This document shows positions 33,808-43,087 of a stretch of DNA of 64,000 nt, piece by piece (within the stretch, counting starts at the first letter, position 1; each line of letters begins with the position of its first letter). Below the pieces are notes generated by a model. That model had not been told where the DNA came from and searched no databases. It was given only the letters and a program-made list of their open reading frames with translations. The translations under genes were made by a program, and so were the position numbers. Source of the DNA: Bacteroidales bacterium (GTDB lineage: Bacteria > Bacteroidota > Bacteroidia > Bacteroidales > F082); assembly GCA_024709145.1 (NCBI GenBank), contig JANJXG010000040.1, forward strand, positions 22,216 through 86,215, given 5' to 3'.

Positions 33808-36800
33808 TTATTTTCTATCAGGCAGATACTGGAATTTTCTTTCATTAACGTAGGCCCATACAGCCACCAGAGTTATTATTGCGACTGTATAATACACAAA
33901 AGTTGGTACAGGAACGGGGTCACCTGCAGCGTAGGAATGCAACCCTGAAAGGTAATAATTTACGCCAAAGTAGGTCATAATAACGCTCGAAAAACCCACA
34001 AGGCTAAAGAGGCTGAAATTATAGTCAGTTTTCAATCCTGGTGTATAGCCCATGTGTGCAATGAAGGTGTAAACCAACACTGTAACCAAAGCCCAGGTTT
34101 CTTTTGGATCCCAGCCCCAATATCTTCCCCAGGATTCATTGGCCCAAATTCCACCTAAAAAGGTTCCGATTGTGAGCAAATACAAACCGATGATGATGGT
34201 TCGCTCATTGATGTAGTTTAACTCTTTAATGCGTTGCTGCAAATTGCCAAAATTGGATTGATTTTTCAAAATCATCAAGATCAGGTTGATAAAACCAAGT
34301 AAAGCACCCAAAGCCAAAAGGCCGTAACTTGCAGTGATAACCGAAACATGGATTGTGAGCCAGTATGACTTAAGTACGGGCACAAGGTTGGTAATTTCGG
34401 GATCCATCCATGAAAGATGGGCCACCATCAGAATGATGGAAGCCAGAATGGATGTAGCAGCTATTGTCATCTGAGATTTGCGGGAGAAGATCAACCCGGC
34501 CAATACTGTTACCCAACCAATGTAAATCATTGATTCGTAGCCATTACTCCAGGGGGCTCTGCCGGAGATGTACCATCGCATGCCCAAACCAAGTGTTTGA
34601 AAAACGAAAAAGATGATGATCAAAGCATAGAAAACCTTTAGTGCCTTATCAATCCAGGATTTCGGATTAAATATGTTCATGAAAACAAGGATAAGCATCA
34701 GCAGGCCGGCTAACCCAAAATATTTCCCCAAGCGATCAAAAATCATCATCTTATTGTAAGAAATTTCTGCCTTGATTTTTCCTTCTGAAGGTATAATATC
34801 CTTGCCATATTTGGCCTGATAATCTTTAATGCCTTGAACTAAAAGATTGGCGTTTTTGGTATCTCCTGATGCTAATGCATTAAAATAGAAAGGTATTACT
34901 TCTGCTATAAATCCAGAATCTTCTTTGTTTAAACCACTTAACTTTGATCCCGGATGAAACCATGGGTTGTGAGAGTCACGCGGGTCAGGAAGTATTTTCA
35001 ATAATTCGCCGGTGTAAACCATATAGGCTATGTTAACACGCTCATCAACAGCTATCACATCGTTATCGAATTTACTTCTTTCAGCAGGTTTTTTGGCATA
35101 AGCCTGACTAACAAGATCACGCAACTTATATCCTCCACCTTGTTGAAAATCAAGCATATCAGTAAATGAAGCATGACTTTCAGACAATTTGAGCAAAGAT
35201 TTCAGCTCAGGATGTGAGACTTTGATCATTTTGACCGACTGCCATTTTTCGGGTTCAAGCTGCATGCCCAACATCACCTGATCGGGATTCATCCCGTTAA
35301 GGCTGGTTTTTCGGCTGATTTTACGAAGCATTTCACTCGAAAGCGTATTCATAGGCTTCATTCGGCCATCGTTGTCCTGAACCATAATGCTGCCAAAAGC
35401 AGCAGCCTGATCGGCATCGATTACTTTCAGTTGCGAAACATCAACAGAACCATGCTGATGTTGTTGAGCCTGGAGACTAATTCCACCCATCATCAGGAGG
35501 ATGAGGAGAAATTTGGCAGATTGTGATGATTTATTTAATATCCTACCAAGCAGAGCAAAGCGGGTATTTTTCACGAACAATGCCAGCATCATTCCAAGAG
35601 TCATCAGAAAATAACCAAGGTAGGTGACCCATGTCCCAAGACCATCTTTATTTACCGAAAGCACAGTGCCCTTTTCATCTTTGTCATAAGAAGATTGGAA
35701 AAAGCGATAGCCTTTGTAATTCAGCACATTATTCATAAAGATCCTGTATGGCTTCTGCAAATTCTCAGCTTTATCGATCAGGGTAACTTCACTGGCATAG
35801 GAAGCAGGGCTATTGGAACCTGGATAACGTTCGAGTTGAAAATCATTCAGTTGAATAGAGAACGGTATATCGATAATTTTGGCTCCATACATCATTTTCA
35901 CCTCCAATCCATTGATGCTGAAAACATTGGTTTCTCCCAGATAGCCTTTACCACCGCGCAGGGCAACGGTTTTCTTCTCATTACCTGAAGAAACTTCCAC
36001 CATCATGGCGTTCATAAAATTCATGTCTTTACCTTTATAGGTGGTGTAATCAAGTTTACCGTTTTCATACATTTCTGTCAATACAATACGCAGATCCCCA
36101 ATGCTGTACAGCTTACGCATCTCGAAGGGATGCCAGTTTCCGGCGGGCAGCGTATCAGTTGTTCCCCCCATCATTGCCATTGCGATGAGGTCGGCTGGGG
36201 GATTAATCATTAGCTGACCATTTTTATAACTGAGTTTGACAGATTCGTTAGCTGATACCTGATCAAAGGCAAACTGATACTGCATAAAAGGTCTTTGTTC
36301 GCCTTGTTTAAGAATCAGATTGGTGCGCCCGCTGTTACCCGATGATACTACCATAATTACATAGGGTGAACCTTCTCCGGGCTGACCTTTTACGAGCACT
36401 TCCTGGGCATTTGGGATATACCTTACTGATTTGAAACTGACTTTTTTCCCATTGACAGAGGCTTTGTCTTTGTAAGCTTTTGCAGATAATGAAGACATGA
36501 TCACAGCCTGATCAGTATATGTCATCTGGCTTCCATCATGCACCTCAGCCATCACATAAGCCATGTCAGAGAGCATCGTGCTTTCTGCTTCGCCTTCACG
36601 AATACTCATTATGCCCTCATAACCAATGAATCGTGTAATTCCGGAACCAATCAGGATAACTGCAAAGGAAACATGGAAGGTGAAAAGAACCAACTTTTCC
36701 TTACGCCACATTTTGTACTTAAAAATATTCCCGATCAGATTAATACAGAGTAATACCAGGAGTGCTTCGAACCAGGTGGCATTGTAAACCACGGCTTTAG

Positions 36801-36918
36801 CCCCTTCTGTGCCAAAATCATTCTCAATAAAGGTGGCTACGCCGATGGAAACAGCAAAGGCCAAAACCATCAGACCCATCAACTCCATCGAGATTAGAGT
36901 GTTGAATATTCGCTTCAT
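33808..36918 (-). CDS. Cytochrome c biogenesis fusion protein CcsB(ResB)-CcsA
   Basis: System II haem lyase that carries haem across the inner membrane and attaches it to CXXCH motifs of c-type cytochromes. The start at 36918 (MKRIFNTLISME) removes 15 polar residues of the longer frame. The N-terminal half is ResB/CcsB: membrane helices, a periplasmic domain with YRFFQSSYDKDEKG, and a helix after WVTYLGY. A periplasmic stretch with QHQHGS follows, then the CcsA half, whose haem-binding WWD signature WGRYWGWDPKETWALV lies near residue 930. The length of about 1036 fits Bacteroidota fusions, where CcsBA usually serves NrfA-type or other periplasmic multihaem cytochromes; none is in this window. 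Confidence 0.95.
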   Translation of the reverse strand: MKRIFNTLISMELMGLMVLAFAVSIGVATFIENDFGTEGAKAVVYNATWFEALLVLLCINLIGNIFKYKMWRKEKLVLFTFHVSFAVILIGSGITRFIGYEGIMSIREGEAESTMLSDMAYVMAEVHDGSQMTYTDQAVIMSSLSAKAYKDKASVNGKKVSFKSVRYIPNAQEVLVKGQPGEGSPYVIMVVSSGNSGRTNLILKQGEQRPFMQYQFAFDQVSANESVKLSYKNGQLMINPPADLIAMAMMGGTTDTLPAGNWHPFEMRKLYSIGDLRIVLTEMYENGKLDYTTYKGKDMNFMNAMMVEVSSGNEKKTVALRGGKGYLGETNVFSINGLEVKMMYGAKIIDIPFSIQLNDFQLERYPGSNSPASYASEVTLIDKAENLQKPYRIFMNNVLNYKGYRFFQSSYDKDEKGTVLSVNKDGLGTWVTYLGYFLMTLGMMLALFVKNTRFALLGRILNKSSQSAKFLLILLMMGGISLQAQQHQHGSVDVSQLKVIDADQAAAFGSIMVQDNDGRMKPMNTLSSEMLRKISRKTSLNGMNPDQVMLGMQLEPEKWQSVKMIKVSHPELKSLLKLSESHASFTDMLDFQQGGGYKLRDLVSQAYAKKPAERSKFDNDVIAVDERVNIAYMVYTGELLKILPDPRDSHNPWFHPGSKLSGLNKEDSGFIAEVIPFYFNALASGDTKNANLLVQGIKDYQAKYGKDIIPSEGKIKAEISYNKMMIFDRLGKYFGLAGLLMLILVFMNIFNPKSWIDKALKVFYALIIIFFVFQTLGLGMRWYISGRAPWSNGYESMIYIGWVTVLAGLIFSRKSQMTIAATSILASIILMVAHLSWMDPEITNLVPVLKSYWLTIHVSVITASYGLLALGALLGFINLILMILKNQSNFGNLQQRIKELNYINERTIIIGLYLLTIGTFLGGIWANESWGRYWGWDPKETWALVTVLVYTFIAHMGYTPGLKTDYNFSLFSLVGFSSVIMTYFGVNYYLSGLHSYAAGDPVPVPTFVYYTVAIITLVAVWAYVNERKFQYLPDRK

Positions 36919-37175
36919 ATTTATTAAACAAATTGATTTATAGTGCATTGAAAAACTGTTCAAAAATAATCAAAAGCCACTGCACAGGCGTTGCCGGTAA
37001 GGAGAATGCCGTCATTTGAGGTGTTAAAAAAACTTAAACAGAAAAGGGGTAATTAATTACCAGAAAGTTACACCAAGCTACAGCTGTGTATCAAGGCTGC
37101 TCTGGAAAAGGAAGTATAAGATTTAAAAAATGACTAAAACAATCCTGCATGTATAATCAAGCCGTCCGTTATCTT

Positions 37176-38246
37176 TTATAAATCCTTGATAAGCACATCA
37201 ATAGCGCCCACTCCGAATTTACTCATGCTAGCCATTCTGTTGTTTATCCCTTCAAAGCTATCAAGTGCTTTGACAATGGCATTCTTCAAGACTCCATTGC
37301 CAACACCATGAATGTACGTCACCTTAAAATACTCGTTCATGATGGCACTTTGAAGTGTTTTATGGAAATAATCAAGCTGAATTTTGAACATATCATGGCT
37401 AGATAAGCCTGCAATGTTGTCGATGAGCTCACCAATGTGTAAATCAACAATGGCTTCGCCCGGATTTTTACGATGTTTGTCGATCAGTGCTTTTTCTTTG
37501 ATGATCTGAGGTTTATTTTCTTGTACAATCTGATCATATTTGCCTTGAATCCCTTGCTGATCAACTGATTTTAGGTTTGTCAAACGTTGAAGTTGCACCA
37601 GAACAGCTTTTTCACCAATGATTTGGACAGGGCTGTAACTCCCTTCTTTGAAAAACCTGGCTGGCTTCAACTCAAAGTTGGCATGCAGCGGCAGGTAAGT
37701 ATCCTCAACATTGTTGGTAAGGAGAATGGCTTGAACGAGTCCTTGCGACCAGATATTCAGGTCTTCACGCGAAATAGTTTCTATCAATACTTTTGAAAAG
37801 GGATTCAGAAAACCATGATCCAGACTATCTAATTTTTGGTTTTCGTTCAATGCAAAGTTGTAATAAAGCGGAAATGGACTGTGGTTAATAAAAACGACAT
37901 CGAGCAAACCAGTCAGAATCCATTGCTGTTCATGTGGGACAAATGCCAGGTAAAAACCTTCAGGCTCAGGGTCTTTTGCAAAACGTCTTAAACTTTCACG
38001 CCGACTTGCCTCAGCCTGCCTTGCTGTTTCTGTCTCTTTTGCAAGAATTTCTTTCTGCAAGGTTTCTTGTTTAGATTCTGCTCTGGAATCAACTTCAGCC
38101 GGAATGAGCTCATGCATCATGACCGGAATTTCAAATCCATCCTCGATGGCAACTAAGGCCATTTTGCTATCTGTAATTTTAACGATGACGCCACCACCAA
38201 CATCATTCAAAAATCGTACTTTATCTCCGGCTTTAAATCGTAGCAT
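37176..38246 (-). CDS. DUF2027 protein with C-terminal Smr domain
   Basis: The start at 38246 (MLRFKAGDKVRFLNDVGGG) fits the family; an upstream in-frame ATG adds seven residues and would leave little room after the -7 box. Residues 1-55 are a small barrel-like region, the middle is DUF2027, and the last 90 residues form a Smr domain (IVDLHIGEL, then YIHGVGNGVLKNAI). Smr domains nick or bind nucleic acid, for example in MutS2 and in ribosome-rescue factors. The combination is common in Bacteroidota and its task is unknown. It is not obviously co-transcribed with its neighbours. Confidence 0.88.
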   Translation of the reverse strand: MLRFKAGDKVRFLNDVGGGVIVKITDSKMALVAIEDGFEIPVMMHELIPAEVDSRAESKQETLQKEILAKETETARQAEASRRESLRRFAKDPEPEGFYLAFVPHEQQWILTGLLDVVFINHSPFPLYYNFALNENQKLDSLDHGFLNPFSKVLIETISREDLNIWSQGLVQAILLTNNVEDTYLPLHANFELKPARFFKEGSYSPVQIIGEKAVLVQLQRLTNLKSVDQQGIQGKYDQIVQENKPQIIKEKALIDKHRKNPGEAIVDLHIGELIDNIAGLSSHDMFKIQLDYFHKTLQSAIMNEYFKVTYIHGVGNGVLKNAIVKALDSFEGINNRMASMSKFGVGAIDVLIKDL

Positions 38247-38264
38247 GCTTCTTTCTTTTGGCTG

Positions 38265-38272
38265 CAAAGATA
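38265..38272 (-). promoter_or_regulatory. Predicted -7 box for the DUF2027-Smr gene
   Basis: The minus strand reads TATCTTTG, an exact TAnnTTTG match 19 bases before the start at 38246. Confidence 0.5.
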
Positions 38273-38375
38273 GGTCAAATGACAGTTAAGCAGGTATTCC
38301 GCCAGAACGAACAGCATATCAACCAGCGAAAAGAATATAAGAAACGGGAAGTTCTAAAGGAGGAAGATATGTTAA

Positions 38376-40301
38376 TTACATGATTATTAGTAATTTAATC
38401 GAATAAGATTTATCTTTCGCCAAAAGTTTGATGACATAGAATCCAGGGGTAAGAAAATGAAGGTCAAGTAGATTTTCAGGGTGTATTTGCCTTGATTCAG
38501 CTGTCATCAGTTTGCCACTCATGTCATGAATTTGAATTTGTCCATCAAAGACATGATTTTCGGGATGGGAAAGAGTAAAAACTCCCTTCCCTGGATTAGG
38601 ACTGATCGACCACTGATTTTCATGGAATTTTTGATTAATTCCGACGTAATGGGTGCTGAAACTGAAGCCTTCGGACCATACACTTTCTTGATTTTCAATG
38701 CAATATGATTTGACATAAAAAATGTAGGAAGTCTGAGGCGAAAGTGTATCAAGCACAAGCAGATTGGTATCAACCTCAACAATTACCCCTTCGCCGGCAA
38801 TGGTATCTTCAAGCGCACGACCCCACCAAACCTTCCAATCTGAAATTTGAACTGCTGAAACCCAGCGTAGCGTGGAAGTATATTCACTTAATTCGCTGAT
38901 ACTTAGACTAAGTGGTGGTGGACAAGTTGAAAATAACTGAAATATAGCTGTTAAAGATCTATTCGCTTCAGCGATAAAACTGTAATTTGATTCATAGGAA
39001 ACGACCTGATTGTTCTCGGTCCAGGCAACAAATTCATAGCCTTCATTTGGAACAGCCTGAAGTGAAACAGGACTGCCATGAGTAAAGCTTCCACCACCGC
39101 TTACAATGCCATAATCATCTTGATTTGTCTGAATATCAATAATATAGGTATTGATTAAAAACCTTGCGGTTAGCTGATAGTCAGATGCCGGCATCTGAAA
39201 AGTGTAATTTGGCTGATCACTCACGATGGTACTGCCTTGTGTCCAGTTCACAAAATGAAAACCAGTGGCGGGAATTGCTGTTGCAACAACTGTTTGATTG
39301 TAATGGTAATTACCACCGCCCGTCACACTGCCTCCGGTTGGAGGATTGGCGTTGAGACTCAGATTGTAGTTGATTAATTCGAAATTTGCCCACAGGTCAA
39401 GATCACTGTCCGGCATCTGGAATGAGTAGGATGGAAGTGAAGAAACCTGAACCCCGTTAATCGTCCATTTACTAAAAGAGTAGCCAAGAGCTGGAACAGC
39501 TTGTACAGTAACAGTCTGACCATAGTTATAAATACCTGATCCATTGGTAGATCCTCCTTGTGTTGGAAGCGGGTGCGTGAGAACTTGATAAGATTTTGGC
39601 GTAAAATTGGCTTGAAGACTAGCATGGGAATTGGGCATGATAAAAGCAAGGTTGGGGCCGCTCCCGATGTTTTGACCGTTCTGAGTCCAGCTTGAGAAAA
39701 GAAATCCCGGTTCAGGGGTAGCTTGCAGCTGAATTAGCTGACCGGGTAAATAATTGCCGGCACCGGTGGAAGTTCCGCCGTTTGAAGGCACGTTTTCAAT
39801 GCTTAGATCCCATGTTTGCAGCAGGACAGTATTTGTGTAATTCACAGGAAGCAATCCCTGACTCCCACCAACTTTACTCCCCGGCTGAAAAATCAAGCTG
39901 ACGTCACCAATAGCGATACGATTGAATAAAATATTAACTACCAATGTGTTACTTGTCATGTTTACCGGATTTCCCGGGTTGCTCCACTGAAGGCTGAGCA
40001 GATTGCCTGAAACATTGGAAGAAACATTAGACACAGCAACAGGTTCAACTCCGGCAAATTGAAGTTTTGAGGGATCAAACCCAATATAAAAACTAAAACT
40101 ACTGATGGAAAAGAAACCAACACCCTGCATCTTTAACGGTACAGAAATCGTTGATACAATATTTTGTGAATCAATAGAATACTCATTATTCTTGCTAACT
40201 ATTGAACCAAAATTCTGCTGGCTTACAGCCACATTGCCCAGGAGCGATAGTGTTGCAATAAACAAGTTTAGGTAGAATCGAAATAGATTAGTTTGATGCA
40301 T
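38376..40301 (-). CDS. Secreted cohesin-like / InlB-repeat / Fn3 protein with T9SS type A sorting domain
   Basis: With the start at 40301 the protein has about 641 residues and a signal peptide ending near VAVSQQ. The order is: a cohesin-like beta domain (about 25-165; FSFYIGFDPSKLQFAGVEPV), four divergent InlB/Bacteroides-type repeats of about 72-75 residues (each with GGG.Y..G..V.L.A.P..G..F..WT and YSFQMP..D..L.A.F), one Fn3 domain with WKVWWG, and a T9SS sorting domain (WSISPNPGKGVF, then PGFYVIKL). Such proteins are usually adhesins or scaffold-like surface proteins. A true dockerin partner is not present in the window, so cohesin function is doubtful. Confidence 0.86.
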   Translation of the reverse strand: MHQTNLFRFYLNLFIATLSLLGNVAVSQQNFGSIVSKNNEYSIDSQNIVSTISVPLKMQGVGFFSISSFSFYIGFDPSKLQFAGVEPVAVSNVSSNVSGNLLSLQWSNPGNPVNMTSNTLVVNILFNRIAIGDVSLIFQPGSKVGGSQGLLPVNYTNTVLLQTWDLSIENVPSNGGTSTGAGNYLPGQLIQLQATPEPGFLFSSWTQNGQNIGSGPNLAFIMPNSHASLQANFTPKSYQVLTHPLPTQGGSTNGSGIYNYGQTVTVQAVPALGYSFSKWTINGVQVSSLPSYSFQMPDSDLDLWANFELINYNLSLNANPPTGGSVTGGGNYHYNQTVVATAIPATGFHFVNWTQGSTIVSDQPNYTFQMPASDYQLTARFLINTYIIDIQTNQDDYGIVSGGGSFTHGSPVSLQAVPNEGYEFVAWTENNQVVSYESNYSFIAEANRSLTAIFQLFSTCPPPLSLSISELSEYTSTLRWVSAVQISDWKVWWGRALEDTIAGEGVIVEVDTNLLVLDTLSPQTSYIFYVKSYCIENQESVWSEGFSFSTHYVGINQKFHENQWSISPNPGKGVFTLSHPENHVFDGQIQIHDMSGKLMTAESRQIHPENLLDLHFLTPGFYVIKLLAKDKSYSIKLLIIM

Positions 40302-40320
40302 TCTGAAGAATATCTGCACA

Positions 40321-40328
40321 CAAAAATA
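40321..40328 (-). promoter_or_regulatory. Predicted -7 box for the cohesin/InlB-repeat gene
   Basis: The minus strand reads TATTTTTG, matching TAnnTTTG. It lies too close to the in-frame start at 40319 but gives a normal leader of about 16 bases to 40301, so it also decides the start. Confidence 0.5.
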
Positions 40329-40425
40329 AGTACATTTTAGCTTTTTTAGTATTGATTAACTTTTTCTGACGATTTTACTGCTGTTTTATGTGGTTAACTT
40401 CCTTAATCTTGCAAAAAAATCCACC

Positions 40426-43056
40426 ATGCGATTCACTGTACTCCTCGCTGTTTTTCTAACTTTGTTTGCTGAAGTGACTGAATCACAAATTGTTGAAGGA
40501 ACTATAACCAACAACCAGGGAAAAGCAGTACCCTATGCCTCCATATATGTAGCTTCATTAAAAAAGGGGACTACAGCCAATGAATCAGGACAATACATTT
40601 TACCACTTACACCTGGAAATTATGAATTGAGTTTTCAGTACCTGGGTTACCAAACAGTGAATGTTAAGGTCAGTCTGGGTGAATCCAATTTACTTATTGA
40701 TGTCACACTTCAACCGCAGGATTACCTCTTGCCGGAGGTTATTATTACCTCAACTGGCGAAGATCCTGCTTATTATGTGATGCGAAAAGCGATTGGAATG
40801 AGCCAGTATTATCAAAATCAACTTGATGGTTATGAGGCTAGTGTGTATCTGAAAGGAAGCGGCTACGCCACGAAAATCCCCATGCTGATGAAGAAACAAC
40901 TTAAAGAGCAGGGTATTGAAGAGGGCAAACATTATGTTACTGAAACGATGTCAGAAATCATGCATAAGAAAGGTGAGCCCTTGCAAACCAGGGTGATTTC
41001 GACCCGAAGCAGCTTGCCGGGTAGCGACAATGACCCCATGCAATTCATGACTCTAAGTTTGTATAATGACAAGGAAGGCCTGATCAGCCCTTTAGGCAAA
41101 GACGCATTTGCAGTGTACCGATATAAGCTGGACGGAACATTTATGGAAGATTTTCATACGATATATAAAATCAAGGTAATACCAAAAAGAAAAGGCAATG
41201 ATTTGTACAGTGGCTGGATTTTTATCAGAGACGGTTCGTGGAGTATCCACTCAGTACAACTAAGTTTGAATCAAAGGATGTTTGATGTTACAATCAATCA
41301 GGTTTATCAGTCAGTCAGTCAAATGGTTTGGATGCCTGTGAGCCATGATTATGACGTGAAAGTGAATTTCATGGGTGTTAATTTTTCATTCAAGTACCTG
41401 GTCTCAATAAGCGATTACAAGATCAGGCTTAACAAGCAGTTAGATCATGCATTTTATGCCAGGCTATCGGAGGAGGATTACCCCAAGCAAGAGAATTTAA
41501 CTGAAGGTACAGTTCACATTACCGAGTCAAAGGAAATACGTAAGGTTAACGAAACCCAACAAAAAATTGCTTCTTTATTTGAGCAGAACAGTCTCAATAA
41601 CAAGGAAATGAGAGAATTGAATAGACTCATTAAACTCGAAGCAAGGGAACAAAATCAAAAACCAAATTTGGAAATCAAGTCGCGAAACACCATCATGGAT
41701 GATAGTGCCAGGAAAAGACCCTCAGAATATTGGCAGCAAAACAGGCCGGTTCCTTTGACTCAGTCGGAGAAAACGGGCTTTTTGGTTACAGATAGTTTGT
41801 CAGACATGAACTTGTCAGATACAGCTTCTCAAAAAAAGAGGAAAGTTTGGACAAAGCTGGTTCTTGGCGGACATGTATGGGAATTTGACAAAGGTAAAAA
41901 AATGTCCTATGATGGTTTAATTGGTATCAACACATTCAATTTTAATACAGTAGATGGATTTGTTTTCAAACAAGCCGGGAGGTTTGAACATCGCTTCAGA
42001 CCGGGATTCCAGCATCAGTTCACGGTTAACGGAAAATATGCATTTTCCAGAGACAGGTTCATGGGAACTGCCGCTTACCGGCTCAGATTTGCTCCTCTGC
42101 ACAGGGGAGTGATGGAACTTGAAGGAGGCAGAAACACTTTCGACTTTAACCAATCCGGCGGGCTTCATCCATTGCTGAATGGATTAAACAGTTTGTTTTT
42201 CAGGCAAAACATCGCAAAACTGTATGAAGCTGATTTTATTCGGGCCAACTTGCAATATGACTTGTCAAATGGTCTGGAAACGAAAGTAGAAGTCTCCTAT
42301 GTAACCAGACGCAATCTTTTAAATAACAGTGATTTTTACCTGACTAACCCTTTCGGAAAAGAATACACTTCCAACATACCAACATTTAATGGTATTGATT
42401 CAACCTTGGTTGAAGATGCTGCTACAGTCCGGTTAAAGGCTGATTTTTCCTTCACACCATTTTATTATTACAGGGTAATCGAAGGCCGGAAACGAATGTC
42501 GCATTCCAGTTGGCCGACTATTAATTTGGGTTGGAAAGTCGATGCTGCCTCAAGAGATAACGCTAAATCAATTACCCAGGAGTTTAATTTAGGTATTCAG
42601 CATCGGTATGGCTCCAGGTTGGCAGGCCAGATTGAGTTTTTTATAGGCGGAGGCGTTTTTGTTGGTGACAAACCCTTACATTTTGCTGACTATAAGCACT
42701 TTGAGGCTAGTCCAACCCTTGTAGGTTCCTATACTCAATTGACTACATTTCGTGGTCTCAACCCTTATGAAAGAAGTACCTCTGACAATTATGCCCAGTT
42801 GCATCTGCGGTATGAGCATGCACGGATCCTTATTAAGAGATTACCTTTTTTAGCTGATAAACTGATTAGAGAATCATTGTTTTTGAATGTGTTGACTCAA
42901 AAAGTGGCACAACCTTATGTTGAGGCAGGTTATGGAATTCAACAATTATTTTTACTTTTCAACGCCGAAGTATTTGCAGGTTTTGAGGGAGGTAGGCATC
43001 AGATCACAGGATTCAGAATTGGAATTCCAATCGGAGAGGCTACAATTCGATTGTGA
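40426..43056 (+). CDS. DUF5686 and carboxypeptidase-regulatory-like domain outer-membrane protein
   Basis: The start at 40426 (MRFTVLLAVFLTLFAEV) makes a signal peptide; the upstream ATG adds 12 residues that weaken it. Residues 20-110 form a CarboxypepD_reg-like Ig domain (GTITNNQGKAVPYASIYV, then TANESGQYIL), as at the start of SusC/TonB receptors. The rest is the DUF5686 region, ending in beta-strand-rich sequence expected to form an outer-membrane barrel (GLETKVEVSYVTRRNLL). No TonB plug domain is seen, so it is not a classical receptor. Homologues are widespread in Bacteroidota and their function is not known. It is divergent from the cohesin-like gene. Confidence 0.9.
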   Translation: MRFTVLLAVFLTLFAEVTESQIVEGTITNNQGKAVPYASIYVASLKKGTTANESGQYILPLTPGNYELSFQYLGYQTVNVKVSLGESNLLIDVTLQPQDYLLPEVIITSTGEDPAYYVMRKAIGMSQYYQNQLDGYEASVYLKGSGYATKIPMLMKKQLKEQGIEEGKHYVTETMSEIMHKKGEPLQTRVISTRSSLPGSDNDPMQFMTLSLYNDKEGLISPLGKDAFAVYRYKLDGTFMEDFHTIYKIKVIPKRKGNDLYSGWIFIRDGSWSIHSVQLSLNQRMFDVTINQVYQSVSQMVWMPVSHDYDVKVNFMGVNFSFKYLVSISDYKIRLNKQLDHAFYARLSEEDYPKQENLTEGTVHITESKEIRKVNETQQKIASLFEQNSLNNKEMRELNRLIKLEAREQNQKPNLEIKSRNTIMDDSARKRPSEYWQQNRPVPLTQSEKTGFLVTDSLSDMNLSDTASQKKRKVWTKLVLGGHVWEFDKGKKMSYDGLIGINTFNFNTVDGFVFKQAGRFEHRFRPGFQHQFTVNGKYAFSRDRFMGTAAYRLRFAPLHRGVMELEGGRNTFDFNQSGGLHPLLNGLNSLFFRQNIAKLYEADFIRANLQYDLSNGLETKVEVSYVTRRNLLNNSDFYLTNPFGKEYTSNIPTFNGIDSTLVEDAATVRLKADFSFTPFYYYRVIEGRKRMSHSSWPTINLGWKVDAASRDNAKSITQEFNLGIQHRYGSRLAGQIEFFIGGGVFVGDKPLHFADYKHFEASPTLVGSYTQLTTFRGLNPYERSTSDNYAQLHLRYEHARILIKRLPFLADKLIRESLFLNVLTQKVAQPYVEAGYGIQQLFLLFNAEVFAGFEGGRHQITGFRIGIPIGEATIRL

Positions 43057-43087
43057 TTTTGACCAGTATTCAAGCAACAAAAACAGA

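Noticed and set aside
36919..37175. A possible small RNA or gene between CcsBA and DUF2027-Smr
   Set aside because: No stable hairpin with a T-run, no convincing open frame and no clear promoter were seen.
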